This document shows positions 15,441 through 22,417 of a stretch of DNA of 22,417 nt, one piece after another. A program made the position numbers and the translations under genes. The stretch comes from JAKLDO01 sp035354435 (GTDB taxonomy: Bacteria > UBP6 > UBA1177). The notes beneath the pieces are model-generated. The model saw only the letters and a list, made by a program, of their open reading frames with translations, searched no databases and had not been told where the DNA came from. Positions within the stretch are counted from its first letter, which is position 1. Every line of letters starts with the position of its first letter. Location: NCBI GenBank assembly GCA_035354435.1, contig DAOQAY010000040.1, forward strand, positions 1 to 22,417. Direction: 5' to 3'.

Positions 15441-15866
15441 CTAATAACTTGAATCCATTGCAAAATAAGGAAGTCCGGTCATCTGGCAGATTCCGCCGCC
15501 TGTAATTTCAAACCCGTGTTTTTTATAGAATTTGATTGCATTGGTATTACTTTCATAGACCTGAAGCCGCAATTCTTTTTTAATGTTCAGAACATGTTTT
15601 AAAAGTTCAGAACCAATGCTTTCATTCCAGTGATCGGGAATTACAAAAAGTCCTTCAATATAATCATGTGAAACTGAAATAATTCCGAGAACATTCCCGT
15701 TTTTCTCAAAAACCGTGTTTTCACATTTGTGCAGAGTTTCGTGGATATATTGCAGGCTGTCTTTCAAAAAGTGATCTTCGGGAACATTCAGACCTGCAGC
15801 ACAGTTGGATTTGATGTAAATATCTTTAATTACAGGAATATCAGCAGATTTCAACGCTCTTATCAT
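15441..15866 (-). CDS. GNAT family N-acetyltransferase
   Basis: The 141-residue protein has the GNAT fold pattern. The acetyl-CoA region LFVIPDHWNESIGSELLKHV (about 73-92) is a degenerate form of the usual Q/R-x-x-G-x-G/A loop. LRLQVYESNTNAIKFYKKHGFEI (about 97-119) is the classical motif B region with the N-x-x-A-x-x-F-Y-x-x-x-G-F signature. The substrate cannot be told. The gene overlaps the upstream APH-like kinase gene by four bases (ATGA), so the two are made together. The pair is reminiscent of aminoglycoside-modifying functions, but nothing in the sequence establishes resistance. Confidence 0.88.
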   Translation of the reverse strand: MIRALKSADIPVIKDIYIKSNCAAGLNVPEDHFLKDSLQYIHETLHKCENTVFEKNGNVLGIISVSHDYIEGLFVIPDHWNESIGSELLKHVLNIKKELRLQVYESNTNAIKFYKKHGFEITGGGICQMTGLPYFAMDSSY

Positions 15867-16792
15867 AACATTTCCGCAAGAATTTTAAGATAATTTATTT
15901 CCCGTTGTATCATTTCAATATCTCTATCGTTTATCCATTCGTTCAGCCATCCTGAAAACCTGAATCCAAGAACAAAAAGCATTAAGTTCTTTAGTTCAGA
16001 ATCAGAGAAAAAGCCAGAATTTTCAATGATTTTAATAAACTCTTTAACAAAGTCACGATCAATTGCATTTCTATTTTCAAAACCGGCACAGCCGATAATA
16101 TTTGCAACATCAGTCAAAGCCGGTCTGTATCCCGAAAATTCCCAGTCAATAACTGAAACAACAGTGTCATTTTTCCAGAGAATGTTCATCGGATGATAAT
16201 CACCGTGACAGAAAATGAGCCTTGAATCTTTAATTGAACGATTGAACAACTGTTCAATTATATGGATGACATCTTTGAGTTCGGTGTGAATTTCAGGATA
16301 TGATTTTTTTATTTTCGAAATCAGATCCTCAGTGTGAGTTACAAGTGAAAAGCCTTCGATAATGTCATTCATTTTCCGGTCTGAAGTCACTTCATAAAGC
16401 TTCAAAAGTGCAACTGCCGCATTTTTTCCTTTAGTCCAGTCATCAAGATAATCAGGTCTTTTCAAAAGATCATTTTCAATAAATGGCTGGATCATCCACA
16501 CTCTGTTTTTGAATTCGCAAGCGGCTTTTCCCTCTTTGTTTTTTAAATAAGGAGTGCAAACTGAAAAGCCAGAACTATTAATGATTTCAATGTTTTCGGC
16601 TATTTTAAGTTTTTTATCCAGATTCCAGAAATGGTGCTTTTCAACAAGATATTTGCGACCGTTTTTATCAAGAACCGCGGTTCTTCCCGCCATCCTCGAC
16701 AAAGCACCATAGATATTTGCATCAATGATTGAATCAAACTCGATGTTCCATATATGTAGGATTTCTTTGTAAATCTGCATGGTTGACAACAT
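15863..16792 (-). CDS. APH/choline kinase-like phosphotransferase
   Basis: The 309-residue protein belongs to the aminoglycoside phosphotransferase/CotS/choline kinase-like group. Catalytic loop HGDYHPMN (196-203) has D198 and N203, and the metal-binding IDWE (215-218) has D216. An N-terminal lobe with RTAVLDKNGRKYLVEKH (about 37-53) fits the nucleotide-binding lysine strand. Substrates in this group include aminoglycosides, homoserine, sugars and choline, so the target is open. Two in-frame ATGs (16790-16792 and 16778-16780) are possible and neither has a clear Shine-Dalgarno sequence. It is the first of a two-gene unit with a GNAT gene and diverges from the flavoprotein gene. Confidence 0.85.
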   Translation of the reverse strand: MLSTMQIYKEILHIWNIEFDSIIDANIYGALSRMAGRTAVLDKNGRKYLVEKHHFWNLDKKLKIAENIEIINSSGFSVCTPYLKNKEGKAACEFKNRVWMIQPFIENDLLKRPDYLDDWTKGKNAAVALLKLYEVTSDRKMNDIIEGFSLVTHTEDLISKIKKSYPEIHTELKDVIHIIEQLFNRSIKDSRLIFCHGDYHPMNILWKNDTVVSVIDWEFSGYRPALTDVANIIGCAGFENRNAIDRDFVKEFIKIIENSGFFSDSELKNLMLFVLGFRFSGWLNEWINDRDIEMIQREINYLKILAEML

Positions 16793-16808
16793 TCAAAAAA
16801 CTTAAAAG

Positions 16809-16837
16809 ATGCTATCAGAAATAAATAATGATATCAA
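16809..16837 (-). promoter_or_regulatory. Possible promoter of the APH-GNAT unit
   Basis: On the minus strand TTGATA (16837-16832) is 17 bases from TAGCAT (16814-16809, four of six to consensus). The leader would be short, about ten bases. The weak -10 box and very AT-rich context make this a tentative call. No convincing promoter was found for the divergent flavoprotein gene in the same gap (16793-16926). Confidence 0.3.
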
Positions 16838-16926
16838 ATATTATTTAGAACTGACACTCAAGTTCAATTTTATTGCTTTTATAAATAAAAAGCCATAAGC
16901 TTTGTTCGTTTTTGGAGTTCAAATGA

Positions 16927-18351
16927 ATGGAGAAGAAGATGAATTTCATGTCGAATATTGAGTCGAAATATAATGAGCTGAAAGAAAAATATTCACAGGC
17001 TTGCTCAATTCCTAAGCTGAAGATTGGCAATAAATCCGCTGATGTGGCAATAATTCAAGGTGGCATGGGTGTCGGTATTTCTCTTTCAGGACTTGCGTCG
17101 GCTGTTGCAAAAGAAGGAGGGGTCGGTGTTATTGCGGCTAATGCGATCGGAATGATAGAGCCTGATTATTTTCAGGGACATATTGAAGCAAATGTGAAAG
17201 CTCTGAGGAAAGAAATAAGGAAGTCAAGAGCTGCCGGAAACGGGCTTATCGGTGTCAATATAATGGTTGCAGTTGATTGTTTTCAGGAACTTCTTCACGC
17301 AGCGATAGAAGAAAAAGTCGATTTTCTGTTTCTAGGTGCAGGTCTTCCGATAAAAAATATTCCTGTTGAAAAGATAAGGGCGGCAGGTGTCGCTGTTGTT
17401 CCGATAGTTAGCTCGGGAAGGGCGGCAAAACTGATATTCAAATCATGGGAAAAGTCATATAACGATATTCCTGACGGTGTAGTTGTTGAAGGTCCGAAAG
17501 CCGGCGGACATCTCGGTTTTAAACACGAACAGATTAATGATCCTGCTTTCCAATTGGAAAAGATAGTTCCTGAAGTAATTGAATCTCTTAAAGAATTTGA
17601 ACAAAGGCGTGGTCGTGAGATACCGGTTGTCGCCGGTGGTGGAATTTTTACAGGCGAAGATATTTATAAGTTTTTCAAGCTTGGAGCGAAAGGTGTACAG
17701 CTTGGAACCCGTTTTGTGGCAACTTATGAATGTGATGCCAATATAAGGTTTAAAGAGGCTTATATTGCCGCGAAAGAAGAGGATGTGACGATAATCGCAA
17801 GTCCTGTCGGGCTTCCGGGAAGAGCTATCAACAATGTTTTTCTCAAGGAAGTTGCGGAAGGTGTGAAAAAATATTTCAGATGTCCTTCAAGATGTCTGGA
17901 AAGCTGTGGAGCAAAAGATGCAAGATACTGCATTTCTGAAGCTCTTGACAGTGCAAGAAAAGGCGAACTTGAAAACGGTTTTGCTTTTGCCGGTTCAAAT
18001 GTTTACCGAGTTGACTCGATAGTTTCAGTGAAAGAACTGATCGGCTCGCTTAAAAATCAGTATTCATATGCTGCAATTTGTGATTCATTACGAACAGAAT
18101 ATGACAGAATGGCTGAAAAGCTTGCCGCAAAAAGAGATGAATATGGAAAAGCACTTACAATTGCCGCAAATGAACTTCAGGAATCTATGAAAAAGACGAC
18201 TCTTGAAAGCGAATTAAGGTTCAAAGCTAAAATGGAATCGATAAGCCAAAGTATAGAACAGGCAAAAGTTGAATATAATGCGATGCTTGAAAAATTATCT
18301 CAGTTGAAGGAAGAGCTTACAATTATGAATGTGGAAATGTCCGCTACTTAG
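16927..18351 (+). CDS. Nitronate monooxygenase / FabK-type FMN oxidoreductase with Cys cluster and coiled-coil tail
   Basis: The 474-residue protein has the TIM-barrel of the 2-nitropropane dioxygenase/FabK superfamily. Seen: IIQGGMGVGIS (about 42-52), GVNIMVA, VVEGPKAGGHLGF (about 188-200), and VVAGGGIFTGEDIYKF followed by GAKGVQLGTRFVATYEC, the phosphate-binding end. It continues with four cysteines C319-x3-C323-x3-C327-x7-C335 and then GFAFAGSNVYRVDSIVSVKELI, a pattern I recall from anaerobe members. The last 85 or so residues are charged and helical, probably coiled coil. Candidates are nitronate oxidation or enoyl-ACP reduction; no fatty acid genes are nearby. An ATG at 16939 with GGAG six bases before it is an alternative start. 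The 3' end overlaps the convergent CxxCxxCC gene by 8 bp. Confidence 0.88.
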   Translation: MEKKMNFMSNIESKYNELKEKYSQACSIPKLKIGNKSADVAIIQGGMGVGISLSGLASAVAKEGGVGVIAANAIGMIEPDYFQGHIEANVKALRKEIRKSRAAGNGLIGVNIMVAVDCFQELLHAAIEEKVDFLFLGAGLPIKNIPVEKIRAAGVAVVPIVSSGRAAKLIFKSWEKSYNDIPDGVVVEGPKAGGHLGFKHEQINDPAFQLEKIVPEVIESLKEFEQRRGREIPVVAGGGIFTGEDIYKFFKLGAKGVQLGTRFVATYECDANIRFKEAYIAAKEEDVTIIASPVGLPGRAINNVFLKEVAEGVKKYFRCPSRCLESCGAKDARYCISEALDSARKGELENGFAFAGSNVYRVDSIVSVKELIGSLKNQYSYAAICDSLRTEYDRMAEKLAAKRDEYGKALTIAANELQESMKKTTLESELRFKAKMESISQSIEQAKVEYNAMLEKLSQLKEELTIMNVEMSAT

Positions 18352-18766
18352 AATTTCTCAGTTTTTTTAACCAGTCTGCCGCCCAATCTTTTTTTCTTAC
18401 GGTTGCAAGATAATCAAGAAGTTCTCCGGCATTGCTGAAAATAATTCCTTCTATGTTACTCAGTTTGTCAAAATGGCAGCCGTCTTCCGCCGGTGGATAG
18501 TTGCGGCAAGGATCGGGTCTGGCTTCATAAACATCGCAGCGGTTTGATTCATTGAGATTTCTGCATTTTCCCATGACAAGTATTGACCATTCTCTTCCGA
18601 CTTTCAGAATTTTTATGTTCGGATTGAAAAGCCACCAGATCAGTTCATCAAAGCTGTTTTTTGATCTCGGTTCTTTCGGTATTTCGATCAGCACATAACG
18701 ACAGCATGCTCCATTACAGAATTTGCAGTCATCTCCGTTAAAATACATTCTGTTCCGGGCGGTCAT
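18344..18766 (-). CDS. YkgJ-like CxxCxxCC cysteine-cluster protein
   Basis: The 140-residue protein carries the cysteine pattern of the putative Fe- or Zn-binding CxxCxxCC family (YkgJ/UPF0153): C14-x2-C17-x3-C21-C22 at the N-terminus, C68 and C77 in GKCRNLNESNRCDVYEARP, then C87 and C98. The middle C-x8-C-x-V-Y-x-x-R-P-x-x-C element is the family hallmark. The function of the family is largely unknown. AGG sits seven bases before the ATG, and the gene begins four bases after the mraY stop, so it is probably cotranscribed with murG and mraY. Confidence 0.88.
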   Translation of the reverse strand: MTARNRMYFNGDDCKFCNGACCRYVLIEIPKEPRSKNSFDELIWWLFNPNIKILKVGREWSILVMGKCRNLNESNRCDVYEARPDPCRNYPPAEDGCHFDKLSNIEGIIFSNAGELLDYLATVRKKDWAADWLKKLRNSK

Positions 18767-18770
18767 TGAT

Positions 18771-19865
18771 CTACCTGAATTTTATTGTGATTATTGCCAA
18801 TGCGGCCATGATGGCTGAAATGATCCAGAATCTTGTAACTATCTTTGATTCAGCCATTCCCTGATGATGAAAGTGATGATGCAGAGGAGCTCTGAAAAGT
18901 ATCCGCCGGTAATTTTTAAACCCGATATTTTCCTGAACAAATGTCGAAGTGATCTCAACAACAAAAACAGTTCCTGCAATAATATAAACCACTTCCTGTC
19001 TTATCAGTACGGCTGCTGTTCCCATTGCTCCTCCGAGAAAAAGACTTCCCAGATCTCCCATGAAAACTTCCGCAGGATGAGTGTTAAACCAGAGAAATCC
19101 CATTGCAGATCCTACCAGTGCACCGCAAAAAACAGCAATTTCTCCCGAACCGGGAATGTAAGTGAAAAGAAGGTGATGTGCCTGAATGTAATTTCCTGTG
19201 ATATAGGCAAAAACACCGATAACAATAAATATGAATATTGAAGGAACTATTGCCAGTCCGTCCATTCCATCTGCGAAATTTACTGAGTTTGCCGAATAAA
19301 CGATTATAAAAACTATCCATAAAGCCGTGAATGTGACGCTGGAGAAAAGCACACCTTTTACAAACGGGACCTGAAGTCCGGCGGCTATTTTTGCAGGCAG
19401 CGGTGATATTGATGGATAAAGGATAAAAACAGCAAGAAATACTCCGAACAGAATCTGAATCGAAAATTTTGATATTCTTGAAATCCCCAGGTCAGGATTC
19501 TTATTCTTTATTTTGAGATAATCATCAATACCGCCAAAAAGAGCAAACCATATTGAGCTTATGAGAAGAACGATGATAAAAGGATTTGAAAGGTCACACC
19601 ACAGAAGAACATTTCCGAGTCCGGTAATGACCATGATTATTCCGCCCATCATCGGAGTTCCTTTTTTGGACTGGGAATTTATGTCACCATACGATCTTTC
19701 GAATGAGCGGAACCCTTTCTTGTAGAGGAGTTTTATTAAAGGTCTGCCGACAATAAGAGTGATGAAAAAGGCAGCGACAAAAGCGATAAGTGTTCTTGAA
19801 GTGATGTATTTGAAAACAGCCGGACCTCCGGCTTTGTAAATTGACTGGAAAATGTAGTAGAACAT
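18771..19865 (-). CDS. mraY: Phospho-N-acetylmuramoyl-pentapeptide-transferase MraY
   Basis: MraY transfers phospho-MurNAc-pentapeptide from UDP to undecaprenyl phosphate at the inner membrane, making lipid I. The 364-residue polytopic protein shows GTPMMGGIIMV (about 69-79), the acidic FGGIDDYLKIKNKN (about 109-122), NSVNFADGMDGLA, FNTHPAEVFMGDLGSL and the histidine motif PLHHHFHHQG near residue 330, all conserved in the family, plus about ten hydrophobic segments. The ATG overlaps the murG stop by one base (TAATG) and has GGAGGA before it, showing coupling with murG. Confidence 0.98.
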   Translation of the reverse strand: MFYYIFQSIYKAGGPAVFKYITSRTLIAFVAAFFITLIVGRPLIKLLYKKGFRSFERSYGDINSQSKKGTPMMGGIIMVITGLGNVLLWCDLSNPFIIVLLISSIWFALFGGIDDYLKIKNKNPDLGISRISKFSIQILFGVFLAVFILYPSISPLPAKIAAGLQVPFVKGVLFSSVTFTALWIVFIIVYSANSVNFADGMDGLAIVPSIFIFIVIGVFAYITGNYIQAHHLLFTYIPGSGEIAVFCGALVGSAMGFLWFNTHPAEVFMGDLGSLFLGGAMGTAAVLIRQEVVYIIAGTVFVVEITSTFVQENIGFKNYRRILFRAPLHHHFHHQGMAESKIVTRFWIISAIMAALAIITIKFR

Positions 19866-21865
19866 TATTCCTCCTCCGTCATTGATATTGCCTTCCTGCT
19901 TGAATTGAACTGCTGTTTCAATTCATAGTGGGTAAGATATCCGTCGCTTGTTATAAGAACTTTGTCCATCTCTTCAAGTGCTGTTGATTTTGTGATGATT
20001 TTTCTTTCTACAGTTTTTTCATAAGCGGCGAATATTGCCTGCCTGACTTTCCATACCTGATCAAAATAACATCGCTTCATAAGGTTTGTAAAAGATTTTC
20101 CGTCGGTACATATTTCTCCCAGAGCAAGGATTGATTCGATTCTTACTTCAAAACACCTGTCTTTAAGTCCTTTTGAGAGTTTCGCCATCAGCGATTTTCT
20201 GTTATTTTCATTAAAATTGTAATGCTTCGCCATTATTTTTGCACATTTTGCGGCCATGTATCTTGTTTCATAATAGCTGTCGGATAATCCTGACATTATA
20301 ACATTGAAAAATTCATCATTATATTCTTTTTCAAGCGGTGCAAGCATTGAAAGAGCATCAAATGCATCTCTTCTGACAAACGGTTTTTCCTTTTTTGAAA
20401 CAGCCATTTTTAATATAAGGGGCAGTATTTTATCATAACGGGATATTCCTGCCATCCTGAGTGCTCTTGACTTGAGAAGAACATTAGAGCTGGATAAAAA
20501 AGTATCCAGTTTATTGAAAAGCAGCCTCAATTCATCTTCATCAAGCTCGGGTTCTTTGCCGCTTTTTACATTTTTAAGAAACTGCTCCAGTGCAGTGGAC
20601 GAAAGATTGAGTATTCTGTCTTTAACGAGCGATGCAGCTTCATATGAAGGGGTAAACGGTTTTTCTTTAAGCATGTGCTGAATGTAATCTGCAATAATCT
20701 CTCTGGGTTCTCCGGGAAATATACTTGAAGCGGCAGCAGACATGCCGGCAAGTCTGACAGGATTGTTTTGCAGTTCCAGAATCTTTGATGCCAGATCACA
20801 ACCGTTCACAAATGGAGTATTAATGCCGTTTAGAGGGTCAGTCTGCTCATAAAGTACAGTTGCGGCTCCTGCTCTCTCAATATATCTTGCGTTTCCGGTC
20901 TGATGATCGCTGAAAATGCCGCTGATAGGAATAATTATTGAAGGCTTTGCCTGTCTGCAGACTTCCATTATGGATCCTGCCCCAGCTCTGATTATAACCA
21001 GATCACATGCGGCATAATAAAGTCCCATGTTGTCAATAAAATCCTTTATGATATAGCGGTTTTCATTAAAACTGTCACCGCAAATCTCTTTCAGTCTCAA
21101 CTGAACATCTTCATATCCGTTATAGCCCGGACCTTCACCGAAAGGTTTTCCTGTTCCGTGAATTATATAGATGTCCGGATCTTTCAAAAGTTCTGCGGAA
21201 GCATCGGCAAGGGCACGGTTAATGGTTCTGGCTCCCTGAGATCCTCCAAACGCCAGTATGATGAAAGCGTTTTCGGGAATTCCAAGTTCGGCTCTGGCCT
21301 TTTTCCTGTCTCCGGTCGAGATCGAGCTTCTTACCGGATATCCGGAATAAAATCCTTTACCTTTGGGCAGACAGGATATAGTCTCACTGAAAGATACCGC
21401 AACCGCATCAGCTGCATGAGCTGCCCATTTATTCATTTTGCCGGGATGTACATTGGATTCATGTATCAGTATTTTCGTCTTAAAAAGACCGAACGAAAAT
21501 TTTCTCAACAGGAAAGCTGTAAAAACTATCGGGGCGCTGACATAACCGCCTGTAGCAAAGATTACATCAGGCCTGAACTTTAAAAGAATAAGCTTTGCTT
21601 TGATCATTCCTATGAACATTGAAAAAAGAAAACGGATAATTTTTAGGGGTGACTTTTCCGGGAAAGGGGCGCTGTTGACAAATTTTATCGAGATGCCAGC
21701 TTTCGGCACCATTATCCCTTCAGCCTTGTTTTTCACACCGACATAAAGAATTTCAGCGTCGGGGTATCTTTCTTTTATAACAGATGCCACAGCAAGAGCG
21801 GGACTTACATGACCGCCGCTGCCTCCACCGGTGAAAATAAATCTCTTAGGTTTTTTATCTGACAT
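19865..21865 (-). CDS. murG: MurG glycosyltransferase fused to a C-terminal HEAT-repeat domain
   Basis: MurG adds GlcNAc to lipid I on the cytoplasmic face of the membrane, making lipid II. Residues 1-401 or so are a full MurG: glycine loop FTGGGSGGHVSPALA (about 10-24), FATGGYVSAP, LIHESNVHPGKMNKW, second loop FGGSQGARTINRA, and the UDP-GlcNAc-binding IRAGAGSIMEVC with DHQTGNA. Normal MurG is about 355-370 residues. Here the frame runs on for about 265 residues (coordinates about 20662 down to 19868), with helical pairs of HEAT/PBS-lyase type: VRRDAFDALSML, TRYMAAKCAKIMA, VRIESILALGEI and VRQAIFAAYEK. No stop, frameshift or internal ribosome-binding site was seen at the junction. The start is the ATG at 21863-21865 after AGGAGAGG; an upstream in-frame ATG at 21880 has poorly spaced signals. 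Confidence 0.95.
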   Translation of the reverse strand: MSDKKPKRFIFTGGGSGGHVSPALAVASVIKERYPDAEILYVGVKNKAEGIMVPKAGISIKFVNSAPFPEKSPLKIIRFLFSMFIGMIKAKLILLKFRPDVIFATGGYVSAPIVFTAFLLRKFSFGLFKTKILIHESNVHPGKMNKWAAHAADAVAVSFSETISCLPKGKGFYSGYPVRSSISTGDRKKARAELGIPENAFIILAFGGSQGARTINRALADASAELLKDPDIYIIHGTGKPFGEGPGYNGYEDVQLRLKEICGDSFNENRYIIKDFIDNMGLYYAACDLVIIRAGAGSIMEVCRQAKPSIIIPISGIFSDHQTGNARYIERAGAATVLYEQTDPLNGINTPFVNGCDLASKILELQNNPVRLAGMSAAASSIFPGEPREIIADYIQHMLKEKPFTPSYEAASLVKDRILNLSSTALEQFLKNVKSGKEPELDEDELRLLFNKLDTFLSSSNVLLKSRALRMAGISRYDKILPLILKMAVSKKEKPFVRRDAFDALSMLAPLEKEYNDEFFNVIMSGLSDSYYETRYMAAKCAKIMAKHYNFNENNRKSLMAKLSKGLKDRCFEVRIESILALGEICTDGKSFTNLMKRCYFDQVWKVRQAIFAAYEKTVERKIITKSTALEEMDKVLITSDGYLTHYELKQQFNSSRKAISMTEEE

Positions 21866-21968
21866 GTCCTCTCCTTTCATTGCTCCGAACGATTCGCAAA
21901 AACTTATCAGACTGGAGAAATATTACAACATTTTAAGTGCTTTTTATAACTAACAGAAAATACATTAT

Positions 21969-21997
21969 TTGACTAAAGTACTATCTACAAATATATT
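21969..21997 (+). promoter_or_regulatory. Sigma70-type promoter for the small membrane protein gene
   Basis: TTGACT (21969-21974) is 17 bases from TATATT (21992-21997), five of six matches each with optimal spacing. Transcription would begin near 22004 and the GGAGG at 22013-22017 would lie close to the 5' end. The -10 hexamer equals that of the rpmH promoter. Confidence 0.65.
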
Positions 21998-22022
21998 AGC
22001 AGGAATTTTTATGGAGGGTGCT

Positions 22023-22334
22023 ATGAAAAAGCTCTATATCACTTTGGTGATTGTTTTTGTTCTTGGTGTGATCGGGTTGATTGTTTTTGGTAACAGTCGT
22101 TTTGAGAAGGATGTTGACTCTGAAAAAGCAAAATCAGAGAAAATTTTAAGAGAAAATTCTGTCAATAAATCAAAGCCATTGCTTTTAAGGAGTGATTTGC
22201 AGAAACAGTTAGGCAAAGAATCAATAAGAAATGCGATAAAGAAAATGAAACTTAAAAAAAACATGGAATCTCAATCTCAATGCAGTGGTAAGTCTGTTGA
22301 AAAGTCTGAAGAAATACCTGACAGCAAAAAATAA
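22023..22334 (+). CDS. Small single-pass membrane protein of unknown function
   Basis: I do not recognise a family for this 103-residue protein. It has one N-terminal hydrophobic segment (about 4-26, LYITLVIVFVLGVIGLIVFG) followed by a highly charged Lys/Glu/Ser-rich region likely to be helical and partly disordered, with one cysteine near the C-terminus. The sequence around the anchor shows no lipobox. The start is the ATG at 22023 with GGAGG five bases before it; the frame opens upstream to a TTG at 21969, but that TTG is within the promoter -35 box. It probably leads an operon with the reading frame that begins 14 bases after its stop. Confidence 0.7.
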   Translation: MKKLYITLVIVFVLGVIGLIVFGNSRFEKDVDSEKAKSEKILRENSVNKSKPLLLRSDLQKQLGKESIRNAIKKMKLKKNMESQSQCSGKSVEKSEEIPDSKK

Positions 22335-22348
22335 ATTTGGAGAAAATA

Positions 22349-22417
22349 ATGACTGAAAATACCAAAGTCCAGCCTGTTGATGAAAATGAGATTATTTTAA
22401 AAAAGAAAGAGAAGATA
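22349..22417 (+). CDS. 5' end of a truncated gene, product unknown
   Basis: An ATG at 22349-22351 with GGAG six bases before it opens a frame that runs to the window edge without a stop, 23 codons in all. It begins MTENTKVQPVDENEIILKKK and is acidic then lysine-rich. This is too little to name. The 14-base gap from the upstream membrane protein gene suggests one transcript. Confidence 0.55.
   Translation, partial: MTENTKVQPVDENEIILKKKEKI

Noticed and set aside
15441..16792. Antibiotic resistance cassette
   Set aside because: The APH and GNAT families are broad; no integron, insertion sequence or resistance-specific motif is present.
16793..16926. Possible RNA gene or promoter for the flavoprotein in the 134-bp divergent gap
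   Set aside because: No tRNA-like fold or clear -35/-10 pair on the plus strand was found; the AT-rich sequence yields many weak matches.

Overview
The window is a gene-dense, AT-rich stretch of bacterial chromosome with no mobile elements, tRNA or rRNA genes, or CRISPR arrays. The host looks diderm (Gram-negative type). YidC has the large periplasmic domain typical of diderms, a SurA-like exported chaperone-type protein is present, and a secreted zinc amidase carries a signal peptide. The phylum cannot be fixed from the sequence alone. All core proteins look intact, and no intergenic gap exceeds about 160 bp.

Left region (43-2741, minus strand): a serine-hydrolase gene of the beta-lactamase/PBP4* type heads a tight cluster with smpB, yraN and rsmI (tmRNA binding, an endonuclease-like protein and 16S rRNA modification). 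Divergent from it, a strong promoter drives rpmH-rnpA-yidD-yidC (2883-5180), the classical origin-proximal cassette for ribosomal protein L34, RNase P protein and membrane protein insertion. That cassette converges, sharing a CTAG stop, on a compact minus-strand unit purD-engB-surA-like-parA-parB-amidase (9823 down to 5177). This unit puts chromosome segregation together with purine synthesis, ribosome assembly and cell-wall hydrolysis. dnaA, mnmG, rsmG and mnmE are absent, so this is a rearranged relic of the origin cluster or only an origin-proximal fragment.

Middle region: htpG (minus) is divergent from a 1136-residue CheR-PAS-histidine kinase-receiver hybrid (plus). The short gap between them holds a promoter for each gene and a perfect inverted repeat over the kinase -35 box. 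The kinase converges on a two-gene minus-strand unit encoding an APH-like kinase and a GNAT acetyltransferase.

Right region: a nitronate monooxygenase/FabK-type flavoprotein with a four-cysteine cluster and a coiled-coil tail (plus) converges on murG-mraY-CxxCxxCC protein (minus). MurG and MraY perform the two membrane steps that make lipid II. This MurG is fused to a C-terminal HEAT-repeat domain of about 265 residues, the most unusual protein in the window. The window ends in a new plus-strand unit: a small single-pass membrane protein with a near-consensus promoter, followed by a truncated reading frame.

The three convergent junctions overlap or lie within 3 bp, which leaves no room for ordinary terminators between them.
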